DNA from: Helicobacter bizzozeronii CCUG 35545
GTDB lineage: Bacteria; Campylobacterota; Campylobacteria; Campylobacterales; Helicobacteraceae
Assembly (NCBI GenBank): GCA_000263275.1
Contig: CAGP01000048.1
Coordinates: 24,576-88,575, forward strand
Direction of reading: 5' to 3'
DNA: 64,000 bases
In this document: piece after piece, positions 10,364 through 19,844 of the stretch
Position numbering within the stretch: position 1 is the stretch's first letter
Layout: each line of letters opens with the position of its first letter
The notes under the pieces: model-generated
The model's input: the letters and a program-made list of their open reading frames with translations, nothing else
The model's database searches: none
What the model was told of the DNA's origin: nothing
Position numbers and translations under genes: made by a program

Positions 10364-11134
10364 ATGCGTTGGGTCTATGTGGTATTTTTAAGCCTTGTTC
10401 TTTTGGGGTGTTTGGGGTGCATGGGGATGTTTTTACCCATGTTTTTTTCCTCCCTCTCCCAAGATAACCAAAACCAGTTAGACCAATTTGGGGACGATCC
10501 CATCAATGGCGATCGCCAATCCCAAGAGGTGCTTTACTACACCCGCTTAGAGCCACCGATGTTTGAAGATTCTTCAGGGCACCCTGTCGAACAAGATGTG
10601 GGCTTGTCTTCCCAAGACATTAGGGGCACAGCGATGGGTGGGGTTGAAATCCAAAGAAGCGACTTGCTCCAAGAGGTTAAAGACAGCGAGCAAGAACGCA
10701 AAGACAAGGCTAACACGCCCGAAACTTTCCACACGAAGTTAAACGATTGTGCCAAAAACGACCTTTTTAACGAGCTAGGAGCCCAACTCAGCATCAAAAC
10801 AGATGAGCAAAAACGCTGTATCCGCTTGCAAAACCACTACTTTAGCGTGCTCAACAAACATTACGCCGCCATCAACCAGAAAAAAGCACGGGTTTTGATT
10901 CTCTTGCAAGATTTGGTGAGTGCTTGCAACACCTACCCAGAAAAGCAAGCCCTGTTAAAAAGCCCCTTTTTCAAACGCCTAGCCCCCCATATCAACACAC
11001 GCAGAGAAAAATTACTTTACAAACAACTCAGCAATGCCAAGCCCTTAAAACGCGATGGTTTGCATGCGCTCTTAATCGATCCCAAACTGGGCGAACGATT
11101 CTATCGTTGTCAATATTTTATCCACGCGCCTTGA
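10364..11134 (+). CDS. Membrane-anchored or lipoprotein of unknown function
   Basis: Unrecognised 256-aa protein. The N-terminus has a hydrophobic segment (VVFLSLVLLGCLGCMGMFLPMFF) that could be a membrane anchor; LLGC resembles a lipobox, but the hydrophobic stretch continues after the Cys, which is unusual for a lipoprotein. The rest is polar, acidic in the first half and basic towards the end, with several Cys (NDCAKN, EQKRCIRL, SACNTYP). It starts 3 bases after the glycosyltransferase-like gene, so the two are probably cotranscribed. Its 3' end overlaps the convergent rlmN. Confidence 0.6.
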   Translation: MRWVYVVFLSLVLLGCLGCMGMFLPMFFSSLSQDNQNQLDQFGDDPINGDRQSQEVLYYTRLEPPMFEDSSGHPVEQDVGLSSQDIRGTAMGGVEIQRSDLLQEVKDSEQERKDKANTPETFHTKLNDCAKNDLFNELGAQLSIKTDEQKRCIRLQNHYFSVLNKHYAAINQKKARVLILLQDLVSACNTYPEKQALLKSPFFKRLAPHINTRREKLLYKQLSNAKPLKRDGLHALLIDPKLGERFYRCQYFIHAP

Positions 11135-12206
11135 GGCGTTTTTCTCGTAGTTGCCCGCAAGCCGCACTGATGTCTAACCCCTTAGAGATGCGAATCGTGC
11201 AAAGCAAACCTTTTTGATTCAAAAAATCCGCAAAGGCTTGCACTTTTTCTAAATTAGGGCGCGCAAAGGGGCTATTTGGCATGGGATTATAGGGGATGAG
11301 ATTAACCTTAGCCCTTAGCCCATTGAGTAATTTTAACAACGCCCTAGCATGCTCTAAGCCATCATTATGATCTTTTAAAACCAAATATTCAAACATGATG
11401 CGTTTGCGGGTGTCCAAAGGGAAACGCCTAATGGCATCAATCAAGGCTTGGATATTATAAGTCTTGTTAATGGGCATTAATTTAGAGCGTAAAACATCAT
11501 TGACCGCATGCAAGGAGATTGCCAACTGCACGCCTAAATTGAGCGCACCCAACGCATCGATGAGGGGTGCCACCCCGCTTGTGGAAATGGTGATGCGTCT
11601 GGGGGCAATATTAAGTCCTGCTGGATCGCTTAAAATCCTAATCGCCCGCACGACCTCATTAAAGTTATGCAAGGGTTCGCCCATGCCCATAAAGACTAAA
11701 TTAATCCCCTTAGTGGGCTCTAAATGGTGATCGCATTTGAGATACACCACTTGTTGCACGATCTCAGCGGCCAATAAATCACGCACAAAGCCCCCCTTAG
11801 CGGTCGCACAAAACACACAGCCCACCTTACAACCAATTTGGCAACTCAAACAAAAGGTCAGTTTCTCTTGGGCGATTAATTGCCCCTCACCGTTAAATTG
11901 TTTGTCTTTCATCACCATAAAGACACTCTCAAAGGTGTGATCATCAGGGGTTTTAAACAAATACTTTTGGCTTTGATCGGCACTGCACTCATGGGCAACC
12001 ACCTCTAGCGTGCCTAGATTAAAATCTTGCATGGCTTGTTGTCTAAAGCTCTTGGGGAGATTGTGCATGCCCTCAAAGCTAGAGGCGTAGCGTTGGTAGA
12101 GCCAGCTAAAGACTTGTTTAGCCACAAAGGGCTTAAAATGGTGCTGGACGCAATAACTTTTGAGCTCCTCTAAAGTGAGCCCGTATAAAGAGGGTTTCAA
12201 ACTCAT
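11118..12206 (-). CDS. rlmN: 23S rRNA / tRNA adenine-C2 methyltransferase RlmN
   Basis: Radical-SAM enzyme that methylates A2503 of 23S rRNA and A37 of some tRNAs. The radical-SAM cluster motif is CKVGCVFC. MGMGEPLHNF and the C-terminal ISAACGQLR, with the Cys that carries the methyl intermediate in this family, are present. It is intact at 362 aa. The ATG overlaps the glmS stop. The ortholog in H. pylori is HP1428 (from memory), in the same block as kdsD, rnj and ksgA. Confidence 0.95.
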   Translation of the reverse strand: MSLKPSLYGLTLEELKSYCVQHHFKPFVAKQVFSWLYQRYASSFEGMHNLPKSFRQQAMQDFNLGTLEVVAHECSADQSQKYLFKTPDDHTFESVFMVMKDKQFNGEGQLIAQEKLTFCLSCQIGCKVGCVFCATAKGGFVRDLLAAEIVQQVVYLKCDHHLEPTKGINLVFMGMGEPLHNFNEVVRAIRILSDPAGLNIAPRRITISTSGVAPLIDALGALNLGVQLAISLHAVNDVLRSKLMPINKTYNIQALIDAIRRFPLDTRKRIMFEYLVLKDHNDGLEHARALLKLLNGLRAKVNLIPYNPMPNSPFARPNLEKVQAFADFLNQKGLLCTIRISKGLDISAACGQLREKRLKARG

Positions 12207-14018
12207 TCCACAGTTACGCTTTTGGCTAGATTGCGGGGTTTATCCACATCTAGCCCCTTGAGTTGTGCCATCTCTAGGGCAAAGAGTTGCAAGATGACTA
12301 ACATGCTAAAAAATTCAGGCATGTAGTGGGCGTAGGGCTTGGTTTGGATTTGGAAGGTGGCGTTATCAATGGGCGTGGGGCTAATGGCAAAGATGAGCCC
12401 ATCACGGGCGCGCAACTCCTCCACATTGCTTAAATTCTTAGAGAAGAGGAGATTTTGGGGCAAAAGGGCGATGCTCAATAAACTGCAATCAGCTAGGGCA
12501 ATGGGCCCATGCTTCATCTCGGCACTGGCATAACCTTGTGCATGCACATAGGCTAATTCCTTGAGCTTGAGCGCGCCCTCTAGGGCGAGGGGGTAAAACA
12601 CCCCCCTACCCATGAAAAAATACCCCTTGGGGTTTTGTTCTAAAATCTGTGCGCTTAGGGTTTTAATCTGGGAGTGCAATTCTAGGGCATCTTTAATGGC
12701 TTGCATGCTTGCATGCAGGGCTTGGATTTGCTCTTGCATGGCTTGTTTGGATAGGCGTTTGTGCCCTAATTCTAGGGCTAAAAGCCACAGGGTTAAAATT
12801 TGACTCACAACGGCTTTTGTGGAGGCGACACTGCGCTCCAAACCCGCATGGGTTAAAAGGGTGGCATGCGCTAGAGCGCTCATGGTGGAATTTTGCGTGT
12901 TGCAAATGGCAAGCGTGTTTAAGCCCAAGCTTTTAGCCAATTTGAGAGCCTCTAGGGTGTCTGCACTCTCCCCACTTTGGGAAATGGCGATCACAAGTTC
13001 TTTGGCTTGGGTGGCAAAGTGGGCGTAGCGGTATTCGCTGGCTAATTCTACTTGCACCTTGATCTGGGCTAGGTCTTCAATCAAGTATTTGCCCACCAAA
13101 CCCGCATGGTAGCTCGATCCGCATGCAACCACACTCAAGCACGAGAGATCCTCTAAAAACCCTTTGGGGAGTTCTAAATGCACTTGATGGGCTTTAATCC
13201 GCCCTAGCAAGGTGAGCACTTTATCTTGCTCATAAATTTCTTTTTGCATGAGTGTTTTAAAACCCTCTAAATCGCTCTGCGCGCTATCTTGGATCACAGC
13301 AGAGGGCGTGCCTAAATCCTCCAGCTTAAAGGGGGTGTGCAAATCCAGCACGCCTATAGCCCCATCCTCTAGGCGCACCATTTGGCTAGCCTGACTCAAA
13401 GCACTGGGCGCGCTGGCAAAAAAGATACCTTGTTTGGCAAGTGCGATGAGTAGGGGCGATCGCTCTTTAGCATAAAAAAATACAGCTGGGAAAATGGGTG
13501 TTGATGAGTAAAATCGCATACGCCCCCTCTAGCTGGGCGATGGTTGTTTGGAAGGCGTGCAAAGCCTGTTCTTTGGTGGGCGCACTTTGCAGGTGCTGGG
13601 CTTGCAACTGGGCTTCAAATAAATGGGCGATGATTTCACTATCAGTTTGGCTAGCAAAAACATGCCCCTTTTTTTGTAATTTTTCCTTGAGGATGGCGTA
13701 ATTTTCAATGATCCCATTATGCACAATCGCACTACCGGCATAAACATGCGGGTGGGCGTTGGTGGCACTGGGTTTGCCATGGGTTGCCCAGCGCGTGTGG
13801 GCAATCCCCACACCCTCCCCCTTTGAGGTGAAATCCTGAGTTAGGCTCTCTAGTGCATTGATTTTCCCATCGGTCTTATAAATCTCTAGCACCGGGCATT
13901 TTTTCTCCAAAGTGGCTAACCCGGCACTATCATAGCCCCGATATTCCAACTCCTTAAGCCCTGCAATCAAGAGGGCTTTTTTTTCTTGCTTGCCAATATA
14001 GCCAACAATCCCACACAT
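12203..14018 (-). CDS. glmS: Glutamine--fructose-6-phosphate aminotransferase GlmS
   Basis: Makes glucosamine-6-phosphate from fructose-6-phosphate and glutamine, the entry to peptidoglycan and LPS amino sugars; 604 aa after repair. MCGIVGYIG gives the N-terminal nucleophile Cys2; HTRWATHG and NGIIENY belong to the glutaminase domain. Two SIS domains follow (CGSSYHAG; SQSGESADTLEAL), ending DKPRNLAKSVTVE. The frame breaks near 13484-13495 between GAYAILLINTHF and PAVFFYAKERSP; one base fewer restores it. AGGGGG precedes the ATG. No glmS ribozyme was seen upstream, where a small gene sits 10 bases away. Confidence 0.94.
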
Positions 14019-14027
14019 GGCAACCCC

Positions 14028-14268
14028 CTAAAATACCAGCATTTCGCGTTTGTATTTGTTGAGCGCGTTAATGTGCTCCTTTAACTCCTCCACATGCTCG
14101 CCAATTTGGGTGTAAAAAGCCATGTTGAGCGTGTCAGGGATGTCTAAGCTCCCCCGTTTCATCAAAAATAAAATCGCCCAAGCTGATATTGGCGATCTTT
14201 AAGAGCACTTCGATCTCCTCTTTGGAGTTTTCAATATTTTTAATGATGAGCTCTAATTTTTCAAACAT
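14028..14268 (-). CDS. Conserved small protein of unknown function before glmS
   Basis: 79 aa after repair, beginning MFEKLELIIKNIENSKEEI and ending LNKYKREMLVF. It is charged and helical, with coiled-coil potential and no membrane segment. AGAGGA lies just before the ATG. The raw frame stops early at the run 14151-14155; removing one base continues as TGSLDIPDTLNMAFYTQ. It lies between kdsD (9 bases away) and glmS (10 bases away) in one operon. From memory H. pylori also has a small unnamed gene (HP1531) next to glmS, so this may be its ortholog. Function unknown. Confidence 0.7.
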
Positions 14269-14277
14269 GTTTCCTCT

Positions 14278-15243
14278 TTAAGTGGGTTTGCTAAGTCCTA
14301 GTGCCAAGAGTGTGTGTAGGTGCAACACACCCAGCACCCTTTGCTGGGTGTCTAGCACGATCAATAGCGAGATTTGGTGGGTTTCGATGAACTCTAGGGC
14401 TTGGATTAAGGGCATGTGGGGGTTATCAATGCACTTAGGCTCTAAGGTGGCAAAATTTTTAGCCGGGGCATGCAGATCAAAACTTGCGGGCTGGAGCAGG
14501 GCACGGCGGATGTCCCCATCGCTTAACACCCCCACTAATTGTTGCGCCTCATTGACCAGTAGGGCATTGCCTAAGCCCTTATCAGTAGCGCACAACAAGG
14601 CTTGGTGCAAAGAACAATCTACACCCACTAGGGGCAGGTTTTGGGTGCGATAGACATCTTTAACCTGCAAGCGTAATTGTTTGCCCAGCAACCCCCCCGG
14701 GTGGGTGAGCGCAAAATCTTCCTTTTGGAAGTTTTTATGCACCATCAAGCACACCGCCAACACATCGCCTAGGGCTAAACTCAAAGTGCTAGAAGTGGTC
14801 GGCACGAGGTGGAAGGCTTCTTGCTCAATTTCTAGTTTAAGGTGATAGGTGGCTAGTTTGCCCAAAGAACTTTGAGAATCCTTGCTCATGGCGATCAAAG
14901 TTTTATAGGGGATCACCCGTAGGGCATCGAGCAATTCCACACTCTCGCCCCCATAGCTGATTGCCAAGATCGCATCTTGACTCCCCACAATCCCCATATC
15001 CCCATGCATGGCTTCTGTGGGGTGCAAAAAGATCGCCTTTGTGCCCGTGCTGGTCATTGTAGCGGCGATCTTGCGCCCCACATGCGCGCTCTTACCCACC
15101 CCCATCACCACAACCAAAGGCGCGTTGGCTAGGGCGTTGATAATGGGTTCTAGGGTGGGGTTACTCAGCGCCCCTATTGCCTTTAAAAGCGCATTGGCTT
15201 GTAGCTCTAGGGTGTGGCGCGCATGGCGGGCATAATCTAGCAT
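14278..15243 (-). CDS. kdsD: Arabinose-5-phosphate isomerase (KdsD/KpsF)
   Basis: Interconverts ribulose-5-phosphate and arabinose-5-phosphate, the first step to KDO for LPS. The N-terminal SIS domain has GVGKSAHVGRKIAATMTSTG and FLHPTEAMHGDMG; the C-terminal half carries two CBS domains (KDVYRTQNLPLV; ISLLIVLDTQQRVLGVL). It is intact at 321 aa. The start abuts the msrAB stop. It corresponds to HP1429 (kpsF) of H. pylori by position. Confidence 0.93.
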   Translation of the reverse strand: MLDYARHARHTLELQANALLKAIGALSNPTLEPIINALANAPLVVVMGVGKSAHVGRKIAATMTSTGTKAIFLHPTEAMHGDMGIVGSQDAILAISYGGESVELLDALRVIPYKTLIAMSKDSQSSLGKLATYHLKLEIEQEAFHLVPTTSSTLSLALGDVLAVCLMVHKNFQKEDFALTHPGGLLGKQLRLQVKDVYRTQNLPLVGVDCSLHQALLCATDKGLGNALLVNEAQQLVGVLSDGDIRRALLQPASFDLHAPAKNFATLEPKCIDNPHMPLIQALEFIETHQISLLIVLDTQQRVLGVLHLHTLLALGLSKPT

Positions 15244-16289
15244 TATTTTTGATGCACCTCTTTTTTGAGCATGGCGGCCTTGAGAGTGGGGATCAAATAG
15301 CCATAACCTTCTTTTTCCATGTCCTCTAGGGGCACAAATTTCAAGGCAGCACTATTGATACAATAGCGCAAACCGCCTAACTCTTTGGGGCCATCTTCAA
15401 AAACATGCCCTAAGTGTGCCCGCCCCACACGGCTACGCACTTCGGTGCGCAAGCGATCTAGGCTTCTATCCTCTTGGTAATTGACCACATCTTTAGCAAT
15501 GGGCTTAGAGAAGGCTGGCCACCCACAACCGCTATCAAATTTATCGGTGCTCAAAAAAAGCGGTTCGCCGGTGGTGATATCCACATAAATGCCCGGTTTG
15601 AAGAGTTTGTCATATTCATTATCAAAGGGGCGTTCTGTGTAGTTCTCTTGGGTTACCTTGTATTGTAAATCATTAAGTTTAGCTTTGAGCTCACCATCGC
15701 TGGGCTTGTGGTAGTCGTTAGGATCGATCAAGGGCTCATTAGCCTTTTTCAAATCAATGTGGCAATAACCCCCCGGATTCTTTTTCAAGTAATCTTGGTG
15801 GTATTCCTCTGCGACCACGAAGTTTTTTAAAGGTTCTAGCTCGATGCGCACCTTTTGTTGGTAATGGCTTTGCAAATTGGCTAGGGCTTTGGCGATCACG
15901 GGCTCGTCTTTGGGGTCTGTATAGTAAATCCCTGTGCGATACTGCCTACCGCGATCATTGCCCTGTTGATCGATGCTGGTTGGGTCGATGACTCGGAAAT
16001 AATAGCGCAAGAGTTTATCCAAACTGATTTGGGAGGGATCAAAGGTAACCTTGACAGCCTCGGCGTGATCGGTGTTGTGCAGTTCATGGTAATTGGTCTG
16101 ATCGCTCTTGCCATTGGCATAGCCCACTAAGGCATCTTTGACCCCATAAATACGCTCCATGTAGGCTTCTAGCCCCCAAAAACACCCCCCCGCTAAATAA
16201 ATCGTGTGTGGCATAGGTTTCTCCTGATGGGTTTTAGCCAATAAACTAAGAGGAACAAGGCACAAGAGCCACAAAAAAAGCGCACGCAT
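15243..16289 (-). CDS. msrAB: Bifunctional methionine sulfoxide reductase MsrAB, exported
   Basis: Repairs oxidised methionine. The MsrA domain comes first ([11 protein letters not shown] with the catalytic Cys; [10 protein letters not shown]), then MsrB ([23 protein letters not shown] with the catalytic Cys). The N-terminus [18 protein letters not shown] is a signal peptide, so it should act in the periplasm. The extra zinc Cys pairs found in many MsrB proteins are not visible. It is intact at 348 aa and starts 10 bases after rnj. In H. pylori the homolog (HP0224) lies elsewhere, so the operon has been rearranged. Confidence 0.93.
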   Translation of the reverse strand: MRALFLWLLCLVPLSLLAKTHQEKPMPHTIYLAGGCFWGLEAYMERIYGVKDALVGYANGKSDQTNYHELHNTDHAEAVKVTFDPSQISLDKLLRYYFRVIDPTSIDQQGNDRGRQYRTGIYYTDPKDEPVIAKALANLQSHYQQKVRIELEPLKNFVVAEEYHQDYLKKNPGGYCHIDLKKANEPLIDPNDYHKPSDGELKAKLNDLQYKVTQENYTERPFDNEYDKLFKPGIYVDITTGEPLFLSTDKFDSGCGWPAFSKPIAKDVVNYQEDRSLDRLRTEVRSRVGRAHLGHVFEDGPKELGGLRYCINSAALKFVPLEDMEKEGYGYLIPTLKAAMLKKEVHQK

Positions 16290-16298
16290 GGCAACCCC

Positions 16299-18279
16299 CT
16301 AATGCACGAAAACATGGCTGACAATAGCCGGATATTTTTTGGTGTGCTTGAAAAGAGCCTTGCGGATAAAATTACGCACGCTCTCATCTAGGCTCTTATT
16401 ATTGTTCAAAACATCTTGGCGTAGGGCTTTGATGTGCAATCCTAATGAGCCTTGCAATTCAGATACAAAGGCACGCTCCTCTTTGAGATTGGCAATCCCC
16501 ACACTGGTGATCTTGGAGTGGGGCATTAAATCCTGCCCCTCTTTGGAGATAAAAAGAACCGCACTCAAAAAGCCCGCACTGGCAATTTCCAAGCGTTCTT
16601 GGACAATCTTTTGCTCAATGCTGACATTGTTGGTGTTATCCACATAGCTTTTCCCGCTTTTCACGCTTTTAACCTTGCGCATAAAATTAGGATTGACCTC
16701 CACCTGATCGCCATCTTCCATCAGGTAGATATTTTTTTCAGGCACACCGCATGCGATTGCGGTTTCTTTGTGTTTGGCGACATGGTTATACTCCCCATGC
16801 ACGGGCAAGAAAAACTTAGGCTTGATGAGGCGCAACATCAATTTTTGCTCCTCTTGGGCGGCATGCCCGCTGACATGGACATCAAAGGCTTGATAAACCA
16901 CTTGGGCTTTCTTTTTTCATCAATAAATTTAGAATGCTGGACACGCTCGCCTCATTGCCCGGAATCGCTTTAGCCGAAATGATAATGAGATCGCTAGGCT
17001 TAATGCTGATGTGGCGGTGCTCATCGGTTGCCATGCGGTATAAAGCGCTCATGGTCTCCCCTTGTGAGCCCGTGGTAACAATAAAGACCTCATGATCTTG
17101 GAGCTTTTCGACCTCATGGGCTTCAATGAAGGTTTTAAAGGGCAGGTGGATATAGCCTAATTCCCTAGCAATGTCTAGGTTTTTTTCCATAGAACGACCG
17201 ATCACGGCGACTTTGCGGTTGTGGTTGATGGCATGTTGAATCGCCTGATACACCCGGTGGATATTTGAAGAAAAGGTGCTCATGATCACCCTGCCCTTAG
17301 CGTTTTTAAAGAGATTTTCAAACACGGGGCTAATGCTGCTCTCAGAGGGGGTAATTCCGGGTTTATAAGAGTTGGTGCTATCACTGAGCAATAACATCAC
17401 CCCTTGTTCGCCATAGTGGGCGAGGCGGTAAAGGTCGGTGGGGATATTATCAACAGGAGTGTGATCGATCTTAAAATCGCCTGTATGGATGATCGTGCCC
17501 ACTTTGGTTTGGATGGCGAGTGCGCTAGCATCAATGATGGAGTGGGTGATGTGAATCCACTCCACGATGAACTCCCCGATCTCAATGGGCTGGCGTTTTT
17601 GCACGATTTTAAAATAGCTTTTGAACTTCTTTAAGCCATGTTCGTCAAATTTATTGCCAATCATCCCCAAACTTAAGGGCGTGCCATAGAGGGGGAATTG
17701 CAATTCCTTAAACAAGTAGGGCACCGCCCCGATATGATCCTCATGGGCGTGGGTGATCAAAATGCCCACGATCTTATCTTTAATGCTGTGCAAATAGCTA
17801 AAATCGGGGATCAAAATATCCACGCCATGCATGTCCTCGCTAGGGAAACTCATCCCCACATCAATGATGATAGCTTGTTGCATGGTTTCTAAAACCATCA
17901 TGTTCCCGCCAATCTCACCCAAACCACCCAAGGGCGTGATTTTGACACGGGCTTTGACATTGAGATCGAGTTTGTAATGGGGGTTTAGGTGATTGATGTG
18001 GATTTTATGGTTGGTTTCCACGCCCTGCTTTAATTCCTTATGGAAGCCCAAATTCCCCCGTTCGTTGGCTTTGGTGATGTTCTTAACGCCCTCTTGTTCT
18101 TGCATGTGCGGGTGGCTCATCGCCGGGTTGCCCGCTTGTTTCCTGCCATGTTTGATGCGGTTTTTGCGCCCAAACTCCCCAAAATTCTTGTTTTTGGGTT
18201 TGTGCGTGTTGGGGTGGGCTTGTGCGGACTCTTTGCTCAAATCAACTTTGGGGGGATTATCTTTGGAAGGATTATCCAT
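16299..18279 (-). CDS. rnj: Ribonuclease J
   Basis: Metallo-beta-lactamase/beta-CASP exo- and endoribonuclease, the main mRNA-decay enzyme of Helicobacter; 659 aa after repair. It has the long disordered Lys/Asn/His-rich N-terminal extension typical of Helicobacter RNase J (about 130 residues), then the metal motif THAHEDHIGAVPYL, and DVHVSGHAAQEEQ in the beta-CASP part. The frame breaks in the T-run at 16912-16917 on the + strand; one base fewer gives LLMKKKAQVVYQAFDVHV. It lies between ksgA and msrAB. H. pylori RNase J (HP1430) is also next to ksgA. Confidence 0.94.
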
Positions 18280-18336
18280 GTTGTTCTCCTGTAAGATTTT
18301 GGGAGAGATGTGCCAAGCCTAGATAGTGGATAGGGT

Positions 18337-19161
18337 TTAGCTGGTGGGGCCTAAGAGTGGGGCTAAGATCGTGCTTGGCAAAAAAAAGGCTTGCACCCAC
18401 TCTAGAGGGTAGGTGCTTTTAAGATTATTAAACAGAGTCTTGCGATTAGCTTTAAAGCAAATCTTAAGCACGCTCTCTAAGACCTCCAAAGAAGGTGCGC
18501 CCAAGTTAGGACCCAAAGGGGCTTTGAGCAGACGGATCAGTGCTGATTGCACTTTGGGCGGGGGGTTAAAGGCACTAGGGGGTACTCCAAAGAGCCAGGA
18601 TCGCTCATGGCACACACTAGAGGCTAACACGCTTAGAGCTCCATAATCGCTACTGCCACTTGGCGCACAAAACTTAATGCCCACTTGCGCTTGCACCATC
18701 ACGACCATCCCTAAGCATAGAGAGTCCCTAAGTGCTTGGGTGATAATGGGCGTGGCGATGTAGTAGGGGAGATTAGAAACCAAGAAATAGGGTTCATCAT
18801 GCAAAAATCCCCAAGAGGATAGGGCAAAGGGGTAACCTTTAAAAAGTTCCACTTGGTATTTTTCCTGCTGTGATCCATCTTTAACCCTTTTGCGCTCCAT
18901 CACATCGCCCACCACGAGCTTTAAACGCGCTAGCAAAGAGTGTTCTAGGCAAGCCCTCAACCTCTGAGCTAATTTGCTATCCACTTCATAGGCTAACAGA
19001 CCCTTAGGTAGCCTCCCTAAAAGTCTGGTGGTGAGATCTCCCAAGCCAACCCCTATTTCCACCATTTGCACCGGGTCGTCCCAATGTGTATAGGGGATCG
19101 CTTGTAAGATCTGCTCTAAATAGCGGGCATCATGTAAAAAGTGCTGCCCTAAAATTGCCAT
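18337..19161 (-). CDS. ksgA: 16S rRNA dimethyladenosine transferase KsgA
   Basis: Dimethylates two adjacent adenines near the 3' end of 16S rRNA during small-subunit maturation. The SAM site VEIGVGLGDLTTRLL and the catalytic NLPYYIATPI are present; the N-terminus GQHFLHDARYLEQI is typical. It is intact at 274 aa. It is the first gene of the minus-strand operon running down to rlmN and is divergent from the phosphorylase-like gene at 19245. It corresponds to HP1431, whose neighbour in H. pylori is the Hpn-like gene HP1432 (from memory). Confidence 0.94.
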   Translation of the reverse strand: MAILGQHFLHDARYLEQILQAIPYTHWDDPVQMVEIGVGLGDLTTRLLGRLPKGLLAYEVDSKLAQRLRACLEHSLLARLKLVVGDVMERKRVKDGSQQEKYQVELFKGYPFALSSWGFLHDEPYFLVSNLPYYIATPIITQALRDSLCLGMVVMVQAQVGIKFCAPSGSSDYGALSVLASSVCHERSWLFGVPPSAFNPPPKVQSALIRLLKAPLGPNLGAPSLEVLESVLKICFKANRKTLFNNLKSTYPLEWVQAFFLPSTILAPLLGPTS

Positions 19162-19216
19162 CTTCCTAACTTTAAAACTTTGGGGCGCATTCTAGCACAG
19201 GCTAGCTTAAAAGTGG

Positions 19217-19222
19217 TAGAAT
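19217..19222 (+). promoter_or_regulatory. -10 box of the phosphorylase-like gene
   Basis: TAGAAT in the 83-base divergent gap between ksgA and the next gene. Transcription would begin near 19229. This is too close for the ATG at 19230 to have a leader, and it favours the ATG at 19245, which has AAGGA about 7 bases upstream. Confidence 0.45.
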
Positions 19223-19244
19223 AAAGAAAATGATAAGGATTAGC

Positions 19245-19799
19245 ATGTTTGTGTGTGCGGGGAAAATGGAAAGTTTTAGTTTTGCTAGGAGTATCGGGGT
19301 GGGTTTGGTGCAAAGTGCCTTAGAACTTAGCCGTTTATGCTTGCTAGAAAAACCAACCTCTTTGATCTTTATTGGGAGTGCGGGGGTGTATGATTTTGAT
19401 CTGCCCTTGTTGTCCTTGTATAAAAGTGCCCACGCTTTCCAAATTGAGCAGAGTTTTGTTACCCAACACAGCTACACGCCTATAGAAAATGCCCTAGAAA
19501 TCCAAACAGATGATTTTAAAGCTCTTGATTTGCCACCCATCAAGGTCAATTCCAGTAATTACATCCACACCGATCCCAATTTTGCGGGCTGTATGCGCCA
19601 TTTGGGGATTGGGCTAGAAAATATGGAATTTTTCAGTGTCCTAAGCGTGGCTAAAGCGTTTAATCTACCCAGCTTTGGGATTTTTTGCACCACCAATTGG
19701 ACTAATCACAACGCCCATGCCCAGTTTTTAGAAAACCATGCCCAAGCCTGCGCCAAGTTACAAGCATGGGTTAGACAAGCCAATTTGTGCTATACTTGA
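19245..19799 (+). CDS. Nucleoside phosphorylase-family protein (PunB-like)
   Basis: 184-aa member of the purine nucleoside phosphorylase / nucleosidase fold. Visible landmarks are FVCAGKMESFSFARSIGVG at the N-terminus, IFIGSAGVYDF for the phosphate/ribose loop, and IGLENMEFFSVLSVAKAFNLP, where the Met-Glu pair is the ribose-binding signature of the family. FCTTNWTNHNAH follows. I chose ATG 19245 over 19230 because it has a ribosome site and an upstream -10 box at a sensible distance. H. pylori has a similar protein annotated punB (from memory). A futalosine hydrolase role cannot be excluded. Confidence 0.65.
   Translation: MFVCAGKMESFSFARSIGVGLVQSALELSRLCLLEKPTSLIFIGSAGVYDFDLPLLSLYKSAHAFQIEQSFVTQHSYTPIENALEIQTDDFKALDLPPIKVNSSNYIHTDPNFAGCMRHLGIGLENMEFFSVLSVAKAFNLPSFGIFCTTNWTNHNAHAQFLENHAQACAKLQAWVRQANLCYT
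19788..19796 (+). promoter_or_regulatory. Extended -10 promoter of the Asn/Ser-rich peptide gene
   Basis: TGC-TATACT, an extended -10 element of the type most Helicobacter housekeeping promoters use, lying over the last codons of the phosphorylase-like gene. The predicted start point, about 19802-19803, coincides with the first base of the inverted repeat at 19803-19820. Confidence 0.6.
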
Positions 19800-19802
19800 G
19801 TG

Positions 19803-19820
19803 TGGAAGTGCAAACTTCCA
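19803..19820 (+). promoter_or_regulatory. Perfect inverted repeat at the predicted mRNA 5' end
   Basis: TGGAAGT-GCAA-ACTTCCA: a 7-bp perfect stem with a 4-base loop, starting at the predicted transcription start. In RNA it would be a 5'-terminal hairpin, which often protects an mRNA from decay. As DNA it could be an operator. It is followed by an A-rich leader and AAAGGAG about 8 bases before the ATG at 19845. Confidence 0.6.
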
Positions 19821-19844
19821 AAATTTTAGAAAGGAGAAAAAGTT

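Noticed and set aside
12203..14018. Naturally split glmS (separate glutaminase and isomerase proteins)
   Set aside because: One base fewer in a short run restores a 604-aa GlmS with continuous family sequence; no start codon or ribosome site sits sensibly at the second half.
13850..14280. glmS ribozyme or riboswitch upstream of glmS
   Set aside because: The space before glmS is filled by a coding gene that ends 10 bases before the start; no ribozyme core was recognised.
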